Of a stretch of 64,000 nucleotides of DNA, positions 34,605 to 43,021 are shown one piece after another. Numbering within the stretch: position 1 is the first letter of the stretch; each line of letters begins with the position of its first letter. This DNA comes from Amycolatopsis orientalis DSM 43388. GTDB taxonomy: Bacteria; Actinomycetota; Actinomycetes; Mycobacteriales; Pseudonocardiaceae. Where the stretch lies: the NCBI RefSeq assembly GCF_000411975.1, contig NZ_ASXG01000127.1, positions 1 to 64,000 of the forward strand. The letters run 5' to 3'. Both the position numbers and the translations under genes were made by a program. The notes under the pieces were generated by a model that was not told where the DNA came from, did not search any database, and saw only the letters and a list, made by a program, of their open reading frames with translations.

Positions 34605-35726
34605 ATGACTGCACGACCTCCGTTCCGTGCCGATCATGTAGGGAGCCTGCTGCGGCCGGCGGTGCTGCGCGAAGCGCGGCGAGACCACGCGGCGGGGGAG
34701 ATCTCCGCCGAACAACTGCGCGCCGTCGAGGACGACGCGATCCGCGACGTCGTGAAGATGCAGAAGGCGGCCGGTCTGAAATCCGCGACCGACGGCGAGT
34801 TCCGCCGGTCCTCCTGGCACATGGACTTCATCTACCAGCTCGGCGGCGTCTCGCGCAGCGACGAACGGCTGCACGTGAAATTCCACAACCTCGCCGGCGA
34901 CCTGGAGTTCAGCCCGCCGGGCCTGCAGGTCGACGGCAAAGTGCGCCTCGACCAGCCGATCTTCGCCGACCACTTCGAGTTCCTCAAAGCGCACACCGAC
35001 CCGGGCATCACGCCGAAACTGACCATCCCGTCGCCGAGCATGGTCTACTACCGCGGCGGCCGGGCGGCGGTGAGCGAGACCGTGTACCCCGAGCTGGACG
35101 AGTTCTTCACCGACCTGAGCGCGGCGTACGCGGAACAGGTGCGGGCGATGAGTGCGCTGGGCTGCACGTATCTGCAGCTGGACGACACGAGCCTGGCGTA
35201 TCTCAACGACCCGGAGCAGCGCGAGCTGGTGGCGCGGATGGGCAGCGACCCGGACACCATGCACCTGCGCAACATCTCCACGATCAACGCCGCGCTCGCC
35301 GGGAAACCGGACGAGTTGACCGTGACGACGCATCTGTGCCGCGGAAATTTCCGCTCGTCGTGGGTCGCGTCCGGGAGCTACGAGTTCGTCGCCGAGGCGT
35401 TGTTCGGCGAGCTGGCGGTGGACGGGTTTTTCCTGGAGTACGACGACGAACGCTCCGGCGGCTTCGAGCCGTTGCGGTTCGTGCCGAAGGGAAAACGGGT
35501 CGTGCTCGGGCTCGTCACCACCAAGCGCCCGGAGCTGGAAGACCCGGACGCGCTGGTGCGGCGGATCGAGGAAGCGTCGCGGTATGTGGACGTGGACCAG
35601 CTGTGCTTGTCGCCGCAGTGCGGGTTTTCGTCCACTGAGGAGGGAAACGACCTGACCGCCAGCGACCAGCTGCGGAAGCTGGAGCTGATCGTCGCGACGG
35701 CCGAGCGGGTCTGGGGCCGGTCGTGA
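34605..35726 (+). CDS. MetE C-terminal-like protein (COG0620), cobalamin-independent methionine-synthase fold
   Basis: 373 aa, half the length of MetE, covering only the catalytic C-terminal barrel. Starts FRADHVGSLLRP, a family hallmark; zinc-ligand candidates are in TTHLCRGN and in SPQCGF. Such short proteins methylate or demethylate small thiols from various donors; this one's donor and acceptor are not known. ATG at 34605; the open frame upstream is antisense to the permease. Coupled by a GTGA overlap to the NIPSNAP gene that follows, so the two probably act together. Confidence 0.88.
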   Translation: MTARPPFRADHVGSLLRPAVLREARRDHAAGEISAEQLRAVEDDAIRDVVKMQKAAGLKSATDGEFRRSSWHMDFIYQLGGVSRSDERLHVKFHNLAGDLEFSPPGLQVDGKVRLDQPIFADHFEFLKAHTDPGITPKLTIPSPSMVYYRGGRAAVSETVYPELDEFFTDLSAAYAEQVRAMSALGCTYLQLDDTSLAYLNDPEQRELVARMGSDPDTMHLRNISTINAALAGKPDELTVTTHLCRGNFRSSWVASGSYEFVAEALFGELAVDGFFLEYDDERSGGFEPLRFVPKGKRVVLGLVTTKRPELEDPDALVRRIEEASRYVDVDQLCLSPQCGFSSTEEGNDLTASDQLRKLELIVATAERVWGRS

Positions 35727-36031
35727 TCACCTGCGCGGTCGACTACGTGATCGACCCGGAGAAGATCGCGGACTTCGAACGGTTCGCCGCCGAATGGATG
35801 CGGCTGGTGCGGCGCGAAGGCGGAGTGCACCACGGGTATTTCCTGCCCGCGGAAGGGGCCAGCGACGAGGCCCGGGCGTTGTTCAGCTTCGAAAGCCTGG
35901 CTGCCTACGAGCGGTACCGATCGCTGTTCGGAGTCGACCCGGAGTTCGTGGCGGCGGACCGGATCCGGGACGAGAGCGGCTGCGTGCTCCGGTACCGGCG
36001 GACGTTCCTGCGGCCATTGCTGCCGGAGTGA
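35723..36031 (+). CDS. NIPSNAP-family protein
   Basis: 102-aa dimeric alpha/beta-barrel protein. YVIDPEKIADFERFAAEWMRLV and GVHHGYFLPAEG... are the NIPSNAP strands and helix, with SFESLAAYERYRSLFGVDPEF in the second half. Members bind small ligands or accompany oxidoreductases; no reaction is assigned. GTG at 35723 overlaps the MetE-like stop (GTGA), giving translational coupling. Its stop abuts the end of the convergent TioE-type regulator. Confidence 0.9.
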   Translation: MITCAVDYVIDPEKIADFERFAAEWMRLVRREGGVHHGYFLPAEGASDEARALFSFESLAAYERYRSLFGVDPEFVAADRIRDESGCVLRYRRTFLRPLLPE

Positions 36032-36703
36032 TCAGGCGAGGTAGCGCGACAGCTGGGCGGCCCCGTCCAGCATCGCGTGCGCGCGGGCGGTGAGCCGGGA
36101 ACGCCAGGTACGCAAGGCTTCTTCCAGCGGCGCGACCCCGCCCGCGTGCCGGACCTGCTCCAGTACCGCGGCGATTCGGGCGAGCGGGTAGCCGCCGCGG
36201 CGCAGTTGATGCGCGAGGCGGGCGTCGCGCACCGCGACCGGCGGGTAGCGGCGGTTTCCGGCTCGATCGCGTTCCGGGTGGAGGATCCCGGCGGCCTCCC
36301 ATTTGCGCAGCGTGGCGGGGTGCACGGACAGCTGGTGCGCGAGCGCGCCAATCGACGGCAGGGCCTGGCGTACGTTCGGCTGCTGGGTCAGGTTCCGCAG
36401 GGCGTGTTCGACTTCGGTGAGCGTGCCGCGGTCGCGCAGCAACTCGGCGTGGCCCTCGTCGATTAGCTGGAACGCGGTGTCTTCCGACTGCTCGTTGACC
36501 GCCCGCAGGATCGCCGCCGCGCGGGCGTGGCCGAAGCCGGGGCGCAGGGCGAGGAAGGCCCGCAACGCTTGCGCGTGGTGTTCGGTGTACGTCCGATAGC
36601 CCTGCGGCCCGCGCTCGGCGGGCGGGAGGATGCCGTCCTCCTCGTAGTTGCGGACGGCCTGGGTCGACAAGCCGTGTTCGCGGGCGAGGTCCTTCGGACG
36701 CAT
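36032..36703 (-). CDS. TioE-family (double MerR-like) transcriptional regulator
   Basis: 223 aa with two MerR-type HTH segments: N-terminal LAREHGLSTQAVRNYEEDGILPP (about 5-28) and a second IGALAHQLSVHPATLRKWEAAGIL (about 118-141). This doubled arrangement is the TioE family, named from a thiocoraline cluster. It is divergent from an erythromycin-esterase homologue with 89 bp between them, so it most likely controls that gene. ATG at 36703 has GGAGG 5 nt upstream. The ligand is unknown. Confidence 0.9.
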   Translation of the reverse strand: MRPKDLAREHGLSTQAVRNYEEDGILPPAERGPQGYRTYTEHHAQALRAFLALRPGFGHARAAAILRAVNEQSEDTAFQLIDEGHAELLRDRGTLTEVEHALRNLTQQPNVRQALPSIGALAHQLSVHPATLRKWEAAGILHPERDRAGNRRYPPVAVRDARLAHQLRRGGYPLARIAAVLEQVRHAGGVAPLEEALRTWRSRLTARAHAMLDGAAQLSRYLA

Positions 36704-36792
36704 GTCACCTCCGGTTTGAGGGTTTCCACGCTATTCAACCAGCTCGTTCCGGAAGAAGTGCCAATAGAGAGTTCAACGATACGGTCGAAGCA

Positions 36793-37872
36793 ATGAAGAC
36801 CTTTGACGACTTCCTCGCCCGCCGTTCGCCGACGCTGCTCGGGTTCGGCGAACCGACGCACTGGATCGAGGCTTTCCCGTTGTTCCGCAACGAAGTCTTC
36901 CAGCATCTCGTCCTCGAACACGGGTATCGCTCGATCGCGCTGGAGAGCGACTGCCTGGCCGGACGGCTGGTCGACCGCTACGTGACCACCGGCGAAGGCG
37001 ACCTCGACCAGGTGCTGGCCACCGGGTTCAGCCACGGCTTCGGAGCGTTCCCGTCGAACCGCGCGCTGGTCGAGTGGCTGCGCGACCACAACGCCGGCCG
37101 CGCGCCTGAGGACCAGGTCCGCTTCCACGGTTTCGACGCTCCGCTGGAGATGGCCAGCGCACCCAGCCCGCGCGCGGTGCTCACCGAACTGCACGGCTTC
37201 CTGTCCGAGCACCTTGCCGACGTGCCGTCCGACGTCGCGACCATCGAGCGGCTGGCCGGCGACGACGCGGTCTGGGCGGACGAAGCGGCGATGTGGGACG
37301 GGGCGAAGGCGCACGGGAACAGTCCAGAAGCGCGCGAGCTGCGGTTGATCGCCGACGATCTCGCTGGCGTATTCGCCCGGTCCCGCCCCGCGTTGCCGGC
37401 CGGCGGCGACCTGCTCTCCCGGACCGCGGTCGGGCTCTGCCGCTACCACTCGCTGATGGCCGACACGTCGGCGGAACGGCTCGGCCGGCTCGGCGCACAA
37501 CGGGACGCGATGATGGCCGACAACCTGCTGGCTCTGCCGGGCACCTTCGTTTCCGCGCACAACCAGCACCTGCAGCGGCGCGCGGCCTCGATGATGGGTG
37601 CGCAGTGGTGGAGCGCGGGCGCGCAGGTCGCGCACCGGCTCGGGGACCGGTATGTGTTCATTGCCACCGATTTCGGCTCCTCCGATGCGGTACAGGACCC
37701 CGCGCCGGGAACACTGCAGGCGTATCTCGCCGAGACGGTGCCGGACCGTGAGCTGGTCGAAACCGCCGGAATCGACCCCGGCCTGCCCGCGCGGCCCGGC
37801 GACGGACGCGGGTACCTGCCGTTCGACGCGGTCGAAGCGGCGGATGCGATCGCGTTCCTGCGTCGGGTCTGA
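36793..37872 (+). CDS. Erythromycin esterase family protein
   Basis: 359-aa hydrolase of the EreA/EreB superfamily, which in characterised members opens the lactone ring of macrolides; many actinobacterial homologues have unknown substrates. The N-terminal active-site segment GFGEPTHWIEAFPLFRN carries the conserved GE and His (canonical GExxHGxxE has a Trp here in place of Gly), and the second His is in VSAHNQHLQR. ATG at 36793, no strong ribosome site. Divergent from a TioE-type regulator, suggesting inducible resistance or detoxification. Confidence 0.9.
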   Translation: MKTFDDFLARRSPTLLGFGEPTHWIEAFPLFRNEVFQHLVLEHGYRSIALESDCLAGRLVDRYVTTGEGDLDQVLATGFSHGFGAFPSNRALVEWLRDHNAGRAPEDQVRFHGFDAPLEMASAPSPRAVLTELHGFLSEHLADVPSDVATIERLAGDDAVWADEAAMWDGAKAHGNSPEARELRLIADDLAGVFARSRPALPAGGDLLSRTAVGLCRYHSLMADTSAERLGRLGAQRDAMMADNLLALPGTFVSAHNQHLQRRAASMMGAQWWSAGAQVAHRLGDRYVFIATDFGSSDAVQDPAPGTLQAYLAETVPDRELVETAGIDPGLPARPGDGRGYLPFDAVEAADAIAFLRRV

Positions 37873-37937
37873 CGGCGGCTCCTCGACGATCTTGGCTGAG
37901 GTGTGCTCAGATGGAGCGAGATGTCGGGAGGAGCGAG

Positions 37938-39161
37938 ATGAGCACCGAGACCGTTCTCGTCGTCGGCGGTGGGCAAAGCGGCTTCCAGGCCGCGGCGTCC
38001 TTGCGGGACAAAGGATTCGCCGGACGCGTGGTTCTGATCGGCGACGAGCCGGGGGTGCCGTATCAGCGACCGCCGCTCTCGAAGGCGTACCTGGCCGGCA
38101 GCGCGGGTGCCGAGCAGCTGGTGCTGCGGCCGGAGGACTACTTCGCCGAGAAGGACATCGAGCTGGTCCGCGGCCGGGTCGCCGCGATCGACCGGGAGGC
38201 GGCGAAGGTCCGGCTCGAGGACGGTACGGAGCTGGGGTACGACCATCTGGTGCTGGCCACCGGCGCGCGCAACCGCGCGTTGCCGGTGCCCGGTGCCGAC
38301 CTTGAAGGCGTTCTGACGCTGCGCACCCGGGCCGACGCCGACCGGCTGCGGGCTTCGCTGGACGCCGCGAGCGACGTCGTGGTGATCGGCGGCGGGTTCA
38401 TCGGGCTGGAGTTCGCGTCGCACGCCGGCCGTCCGGTCACCGTGGTGGAGGCGCAGGACCGGCTGCTGGCGCGGGTCGCGTCGCCGGAGATCTCGGAGTT
38501 TTTCGCCGAGCACCACCGGGCGGCTGGGCACACGCTGTTGCTGGGCGTCGGGGTCACCGCGTTGCACGGCTCGGGCCAGGTGGAGTCCGTCGAACTCTCC
38601 GACGGACGACGGCTGCCCGCGGACCTCGTGGTCGTCGCGGTCGGCGTCCTGCCGGAGACGGCGTTGGCCGAGGCGGCCGGGCTGGAGGTCCGCAACGGGA
38701 TTGTCGTGGACGAACACCTGCGCACCGAGGACCCGAAGATCTTCGCGATCGGCGACTGCGCGTGCTTCCCGTGCGTGCAGGCCGGTGCCGCGACCCGGCT
38801 GGAATCCGTGCAGAACGCCGTGGACCAGGCACGTTCGGTGGCCGCCGCGATCACTGGGGAGCCCGCGCGGTACGACAGCCTGCCGTGGTTCTGGACCGAC
38901 CAGACCGGGGCGAAACTGCAGATCGCGGGCATCCTCGGCGCGGCGGACCGGACCGTGGTGACCGGTGACCGGTCCGCGGGGAAGTTCTCCGTGCTGTCCT
39001 TCCGCGACGACGTGCTGATCGCCGTCGAATCGGTCAACCGAGCGCCGGACCACATCGCCGCGCGCCGGCTGTTCGCCGCGGATCCGCGTCCGGCGTATGC
39101 GGATCTGGAAGCCAGCTCGTTCGATCTCAAAGCACACCTGAAGTCGCGCACCGCGGCTTGA
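37938..39161 (+). CDS. FAD-dependent oxidoreductase, ferredoxin/rhodocoxin reductase type
   Basis: 407-aa flavoprotein. FAD motif VVGGGQSGFQAA (about 7-18), NAD motif VVIGGGFIGLEFASHAG (about 141-157), and AIGDCACFP near the second FAD site; a C-terminal reductase dimerisation domain follows. Homologues pass electrons from NAD(P)H to ferredoxins serving P450s or Rieske oxygenases. No ferredoxin or P450 is in the window. ATG at 37938 has GGAGGAG 6 nt upstream. The pobA gene begins 12 nt after its stop, so they are co-transcribed. Confidence 0.92.
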   Translation: MSTETVLVVGGGQSGFQAAASLRDKGFAGRVVLIGDEPGVPYQRPPLSKAYLAGSAGAEQLVLRPEDYFAEKDIELVRGRVAAIDREAAKVRLEDGTELGYDHLVLATGARNRALPVPGADLEGVLTLRTRADADRLRASLDAASDVVVIGGGFIGLEFASHAGRPVTVVEAQDRLLARVASPEISEFFAEHHRAAGHTLLLGVGVTALHGSGQVESVELSDGRRLPADLVVVAVGVLPETALAEAAGLEVRNGIVVDEHLRTEDPKIFAIGDCACFPCVQAGAATRLESVQNAVDQARSVAAAITGEPARYDSLPWFWTDQTGAKLQIAGILGAADRTVVTGDRSAGKFSVLSFRDDVLIAVESVNRAPDHIAARRLFAADPRPAYADLEASSFDLKAHLKSRTAA

Positions 39162-39173
39162 TCGGAGGTTCCG

Positions 39174-40346
39174 TTGCGCACGCAGGTCGCTGTGATCGGT
39201 GCCGGTCCGGCCGGGTTGCTGCTGTCGTACTTGCTGCACCAAGCGGGCGTCGAAGCGGTGGTGCTGGAAACCCGCGACCGCGAGTACGTGCGGCAACGCG
39301 TGCGCGCCGGGGTCTGCGAACAACCGACGGTCGACCTGCTCACCGAGATCGGCCTGGGCGGTCGGCTGGCCAGGGAAGGCTTGCCGCACGAGGGTTTCTC
39401 GCTCCGGTTCGACGGCGCCGATCACCGCATCGCGCTCACTGAACTGACCGGCAAGGCGATCACGGTGTACGGTCAGCAGGAGATCGTGAAGGACCTCGTG
39501 GACGCGCATGAGGCCGCGGGTCTGCCGTTGCATTTTGAGGTTTCGGAGGTTTCTCTGTCCTCATTGGACACCGAGCGGCCGGTGGTGCGTTACCGGGATT
39601 CTTCTGGAGTCGAGCAAACCCTGGAATGCGACGCCGTGGCGGGTTGCGACGGTTTCCACGGGGTTTCGCGTCCGTCCATTCCGGACGGTGTGCTGACTGC
39701 CTTCGAACGGGAGTACCCCTTCGCTTGGCTCGGGGTCCTGGCGCAGACGCCGCCGTCGCACGAGGAGCTGATCTACGCGCATCATCCGCGGGGATTTGCC
39801 TTGCACAGCATGCGGTCCCCGGAGATCACGCGGCTGTATCTGCAGGTGGCTCCCGGGGAGGACCTGGCGGCCTGGTCGGACGACCGGATCTGGTCGGAGT
39901 TGTCGACGCGCCTGGCGGTCGAAGGGGAGTTCACGCTGCAGGAAGGTCCGATCCTGGACAAGGGCATCACTCCGATGCGGAGCTTCGTGACCGAGCCGAT
40001 GCGCCATGGCCGGTTGTTCCTCGCCGGCGACGCGGCGCACATCGTGCCGCCGACCGGGGCCAAGGGAATGAACCTGGCCGTGGCGGACGTGGTGGTGCTG
40101 TCGCGGGCTTTGGCAGCCTTGCTGCAGGGGGATCCGTCGCTGGCGGAGTCCTATTCGGACACTTGCCTGCGCCGGGTGTGGCGAGCGGAGCACTTCTCGT
40201 GGTTCATGACGACGATGCTCCACGTGGACCCGGAGGCGGACGCGTTCGCCCGGCGGCTGCAACTGTCGCAACTGCGGTACACGGCCTCGTCGAGGGCAGC
40301 GGCGACGAGTTTGGCGGAGAACTACGTGGGGTTGCCGTTCGCCTGA
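39174..40346 (+). CDS. pobA: 4-hydroxybenzoate 3-monooxygenase
   Basis: 390-aa FAD monooxygenase (EC 1.14.13.2) that converts 4-hydroxybenzoate to protocatechuate with NADPH and O2. GAGPAG at 9-14, DG motif in CDGFHG at 158-163, and GDAAHIVPPTGAKG at 285-298. The substrate residues of the Pseudomonas enzyme fall at the same numbers: Tyr201, Ser212, Arg214, Arg220, Tyr222 and Pro293. Starts with TTG/GTT-free context: TTG at 39174 (MRTQVAVIGAG), with GGAGG 5-6 nt upstream. No pobR or protocatechuate genes are adjacent; it follows a reductase-like gene by 12 nt. Confidence 0.95.
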   Translation: MRTQVAVIGAGPAGLLLSYLLHQAGVEAVVLETRDREYVRQRVRAGVCEQPTVDLLTEIGLGGRLAREGLPHEGFSLRFDGADHRIALTELTGKAITVYGQQEIVKDLVDAHEAAGLPLHFEVSEVSLSSLDTERPVVRYRDSSGVEQTLECDAVAGCDGFHGVSRPSIPDGVLTAFEREYPFAWLGVLAQTPPSHEELIYAHHPRGFALHSMRSPEITRLYLQVAPGEDLAAWSDDRIWSELSTRLAVEGEFTLQEGPILDKGITPMRSFVTEPMRHGRLFLAGDAAHIVPPTGAKGMNLAVADVVVLSRALAALLQGDPSLAESYSDTCLRRVWRAEHFSWFMTTMLHVDPEADAFARRLQLSQLRYTASSRAAATSLAENYVGLPFA

Positions 40347-40349
40347 GCG

Positions 40350-40407
40350 CTACATGCTCACTTACATGCTCACTTAAGTTAAAGTGAGCATGTAAGTGAG
40401 CATGTAG
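40350..40407. promoter_or_regulatory. Large perfect palindrome made of four 12-mers
   Basis: Perfect 26-bp arms (40350-40375 with 40382-40407) around a 6-nt centre AAGTTA. Each arm contains ACATGCTCACTT twice in tandem, so the site has four copies, two per strand. It lies 3 nt after the pobA stop and 18 nt before the ATG of the AlbA_2 gene. TAAGTT and TAAAGT at the centre could be -10 elements. It can be an operator, a terminator for pobA, or both. Confidence 0.85.
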
Positions 40408-40425
40408 AAGGTGGGCGAGGGCAGG

Positions 40426-42144
40426 ATGCTTGACGACGAGCTGGCGGACATCGTGAGCAACCTTCGTCGCCTTGGTGGCGACGATGCAGACGTCGAGGCG
40501 AAGCGCGCTGAGGAGCGCCTGCCCAAATCGGTTCGGGACACTGTCTCCGCGTTCGCCAATACGCGTGGCGGAGTGCTGATTCTTGGCCTGGACGAGACCG
40601 CGGGGTTCCGTGCGAACGGGGTGCGTGACCCGGCGAAAATGACTGCCGATCTCGCCGCGGTCTGCGCGGACGAGATGGAGCCGCCGCTACGGCCGTTGAT
40701 CAGGGCGCATCGTTTCGAAGGGGCCGACCTTGTCGTCGCCGAGATTCCCGCGCTCGACAATCGCAGCCGGCCCTGTTTCGCCAAGCGGCTCGGGATGGCG
40801 CAGGGCAGCTACGTCCGGGTCGGCGATGGCGATCGGCGGCTCAGTGGTTACGAGGTGCACCTCATGGTGGCCAACCGCGGTCAGCCGCGAGACGACGAGG
40901 AAGCAGTTCCGGAAGCGAGTCTCGCCGACTTGGACTCCGAACTCGTCTCGACGTTTGTCGGGCGGCTTCAGCAACAGCGGCCCTACGCGTTCGCGGACCT
41001 TTCTCGCGATGATGTTCTGCGTCGGGTCAAAGTTCTGGTCGGAGATAAGGTAACGGTCGCCGGATTGCTGGCGCTCGGGCGTTACCCGCAGCATTTCTTT
41101 CCTCAGCTGATGATCTCCTTCGTGCACTACCCCACGCCGGAGGGGCCGGACGTCCGCACCGGAGACAGGTTCCTCGACAACCGGGTTCTGGAAGGGTCGA
41201 TACCGACGATGGTTCGCGACGCGCTGGCTGTGCTCCGGGCGAACATGTCACGCCGGGCGACAGTGCGGGGTGCCGGGCGTATAGACAGCTGGGAGTATCC
41301 AGAGCCAGCGCTGCGCGAGGCCGTGGTCAACGCGTTGGCTCATCGCGACTACTCGCCAGAATCTCGTGGTGCCCAGGTGCAGATCGAGATGTATCCGGAT
41401 CGGCTCGTCATCCGCAATCCTGGCGGCCTGTACGGGCCGGTGACCGAAGACACCTTGGGAGAGGAAGGCGTTTCCTCGGCGCGGAACGCCACTTTGCTCA
41501 AGCTCCTTGAGGACGTGCCGCTCCCGGGCACGGCGCGGACTGTATGCGAGAACCGCGGTTCGGGAATCCGCACGATGCTCATGGCATTGCGAGACGCCTC
41601 GTTGAGTCCGCCGCGGTTCGTCGACAAGATCTCCTTTTTCCGGGTCGAATTCCCCAGCCACGCATTGATCAGCGACGAGGTGATCGCTTGGATCCGAGGG
41701 CTTGGCGAGTACGGACTGACCGACAGCCAGTGTCTTGGGCTGGCCATGAGCAAAGCCGGAGACGTGCTGGACAACCATTCCTACCGCAGCGCGACGGGGG
41801 TGGACTCGCGGCGCGCGACTGCCGAACTCGGCGACTTGGTGGCGCGTGGTCTGCTGCGGCAGACGGGGAGTCGACGGTGGGCGCGCTATGAACTTGTCGC
41901 TTCAGTCGGCACCGGTCTTCGGCCGGTGGGCAGGCGAGACCGGCGACGCGAGGTGCTGGACGCATTGGGCGGTGCCGAACTGACCCGGGCGGAAATGGCG
42001 GTGCGGCTGGACATGCCGGACAAGACCGTGTCCCGCTGGCTGCGGGTCCTGCGTGACGAAGGCTTGGTGGAGTTGATCGGTGAGTCGCCGCGCAGTCCAA
42101 ACGCTCGCTATCGGCGCACTAGCAAGGTCATGCTCGGCGAATAA
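40426..42144 (+). CDS. AlbA_2 / GHKL-ATPase-like regulatory protein with winged helices
   Basis: 572 aa. N-terminal Schlafen-like AlbA_2 domain (about 10-150; EAKRAEERLPKSVRDTVSAFANTRGGVLILGLDE), a GHKL-type ATPase region (about 285-380; PALREAVVNALAHRDYS, GSGIRTML), and two C-terminal winged helices (about 425-480 and 515-560; TRAEMAVRLDMPDKTVSRWL). Homologues are annotated as putative transcriptional regulators and some occur in defence or mobile loci. ATG at 40426 follows GAGGGC; a GTG five codons upstream is possible. The large palindrome just upstream suggests autoregulation through the winged helices. Function not established. Confidence 0.85.
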   Translation: MLDDELADIVSNLRRLGGDDADVEAKRAEERLPKSVRDTVSAFANTRGGVLILGLDETAGFRANGVRDPAKMTADLAAVCADEMEPPLRPLIRAHRFEGADLVVAEIPALDNRSRPCFAKRLGMAQGSYVRVGDGDRRLSGYEVHLMVANRGQPRDDEEAVPEASLADLDSELVSTFVGRLQQQRPYAFADLSRDDVLRRVKVLVGDKVTVAGLLALGRYPQHFFPQLMISFVHYPTPEGPDVRTGDRFLDNRVLEGSIPTMVRDALAVLRANMSRRATVRGAGRIDSWEYPEPALREAVVNALAHRDYSPESRGAQVQIEMYPDRLVIRNPGGLYGPVTEDTLGEEGVSSARNATLLKLLEDVPLPGTARTVCENRGSGIRTMLMALRDASLSPPRFVDKISFFRVEFPSHALISDEVIAWIRGLGEYGLTDSQCLGLAMSKAGDVLDNHSYRSATGVDSRRATAELGDLVARGLLRQTGSRRWARYELVASVGTGLRPVGRRDRRREVLDALGGAELTRAEMAVRLDMPDKTVSRWLRVLRDEGLVELIGESPRSPNARYRRTSKVMLGE

Positions 42145-42155
42145 CCGCAGTCCTG

Positions 42156-42207
42156 GTCAACCCAAGGTTGACGACTCGCATGTCGTCAACCTACAGTTGA
42201 CGACATG
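42156..42207. promoter_or_regulatory. Two palindromic operators running into the Clp_N gene start
   Basis: Inverted repeat 1: GTCAACC-CAA-GGTTGAC with 42156-42162 pairing 42166-42172 around CAA. Inverted repeat 2: CATGTCGTCAAC (42179-42190) with GTTGACGACATG (42196-42207) around CTACA; its right arm includes the ATG start at 42205. Half-sites GTCAAC/GTTGAC occur four times in 52 bp. Confidence 0.8.
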
Positions 42208-42927
42208 ACCGACTCAGTGAAACTCGACGACCTCATCAGCGCCATCAAGGCCAACAACGAGAAAGACGCCCTCGCCCAGCTCACCGACGCCGTGTACGTC
42301 GGCCAGCATCTTGGCGAGGTCGCGGACCACCTGATCGGCCACTTTGTCGACCAGGCCCGGCGCAGCGGGGCGTCGTGGACCGACATCGGGGCCAGTATGG
42401 GCGTGTCCAAACAAGCCGCCCAGAAGAGATTCGTTCCGAAGAGCGACGACTCCTCCGGCGGAATACAACGGATGTTCGGTCGCTACACTGACCGGGCGCG
42501 GCACGTCATCGTCGCTGCGCAGAAGGCCGCTCTCGATCACAAGAATCCCGAAATCGACACCGTTCACCTGCTCCTCGGCCTGCTTTCCGAACCCGACGCA
42601 TTAGCGGCGGGCGCGATCGTCGCCCAAGGCGTGACGTTGGAGGCAGTGAAGGAAGCCGCCGAAGCGAGGCTTCCGGAACCGGTCGACGACGCCCCGGATC
42701 CGGTGCCGTTCGCGTCGGCGGGCAAGAAAGCCCTCGAACTCACCCTGCGCGAGGGGTTGCGGCTCGGGCACAACTACATCGGCACCGAGCACATTCTTCT
42801 CGCGCTGCTGGAACAGGGCGAGGGCGCGGGCTACGAAACCCTTGCCGCACTGGGGGTCGACAAGGAACGGGCCGAAGCGAAGATCAAAGAATTCCTTGCC
42901 GAAATCCTCAGCACGCTGCGAAATTGA
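42205..42927 (+). CDS. Clp N-terminal domain protein with N-terminal HTH-like segment
   Basis: 240 aa with no AAA+ ATPase domain. An N-terminal helical segment contains GASWTDIGASMGVSKQAAQKRF (about 51-72), a helix-turn-helix; two ClpC/ClpA N-terminal repeats follow (FGRYTDRARHVIVAAQKAALDHKNPEIDTVHLLLGLL at about 91-127 and a second from about 165, GHNYIGTEHILLALL). It may sense misfolded or arginine-phosphorylated proteins as a DNA-binding regulator, which is inference. ATG at 42205 lies inside a palindrome, so the message is leaderless or nearly so and autoregulation is likely. Confidence 0.88.
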   Translation: MTDSVKLDDLISAIKANNEKDALAQLTDAVYVGQHLGEVADHLIGHFVDQARRSGASWTDIGASMGVSKQAAQKRFVPKSDDSSGGIQRMFGRYTDRARHVIVAAQKAALDHKNPEIDTVHLLLGLLSEPDALAAGAIVAQGVTLEAVKEAAEARLPEPVDDAPDPVPFASAGKKALELTLREGLRLGHNYIGTEHILLALLEQGEGAGYETLAALGVDKERAEAKIKEFLAEILSTLRN

Positions 42928-42969
42928 TCGCCATCGCGCTCATGGTGCTGTTTGTCTTGACCCTAATCT

Positions 42970-43007
42970 GAAGGGCTCTCCCCGCACACCAGCGGGGAGA
43001 GCCCTTC
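42970..43007. terminator. Bidirectional terminator between convergent genes
   Basis: Perfect 16-bp stem (42970-42985 with 42992-43007), loop ACACCA. It serves the Clp_N gene and 6-phosphogluconate dehydrogenase. Confidence 0.88.
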
Positions 43008-43021
43008 CGCGGCGCCAAGAA

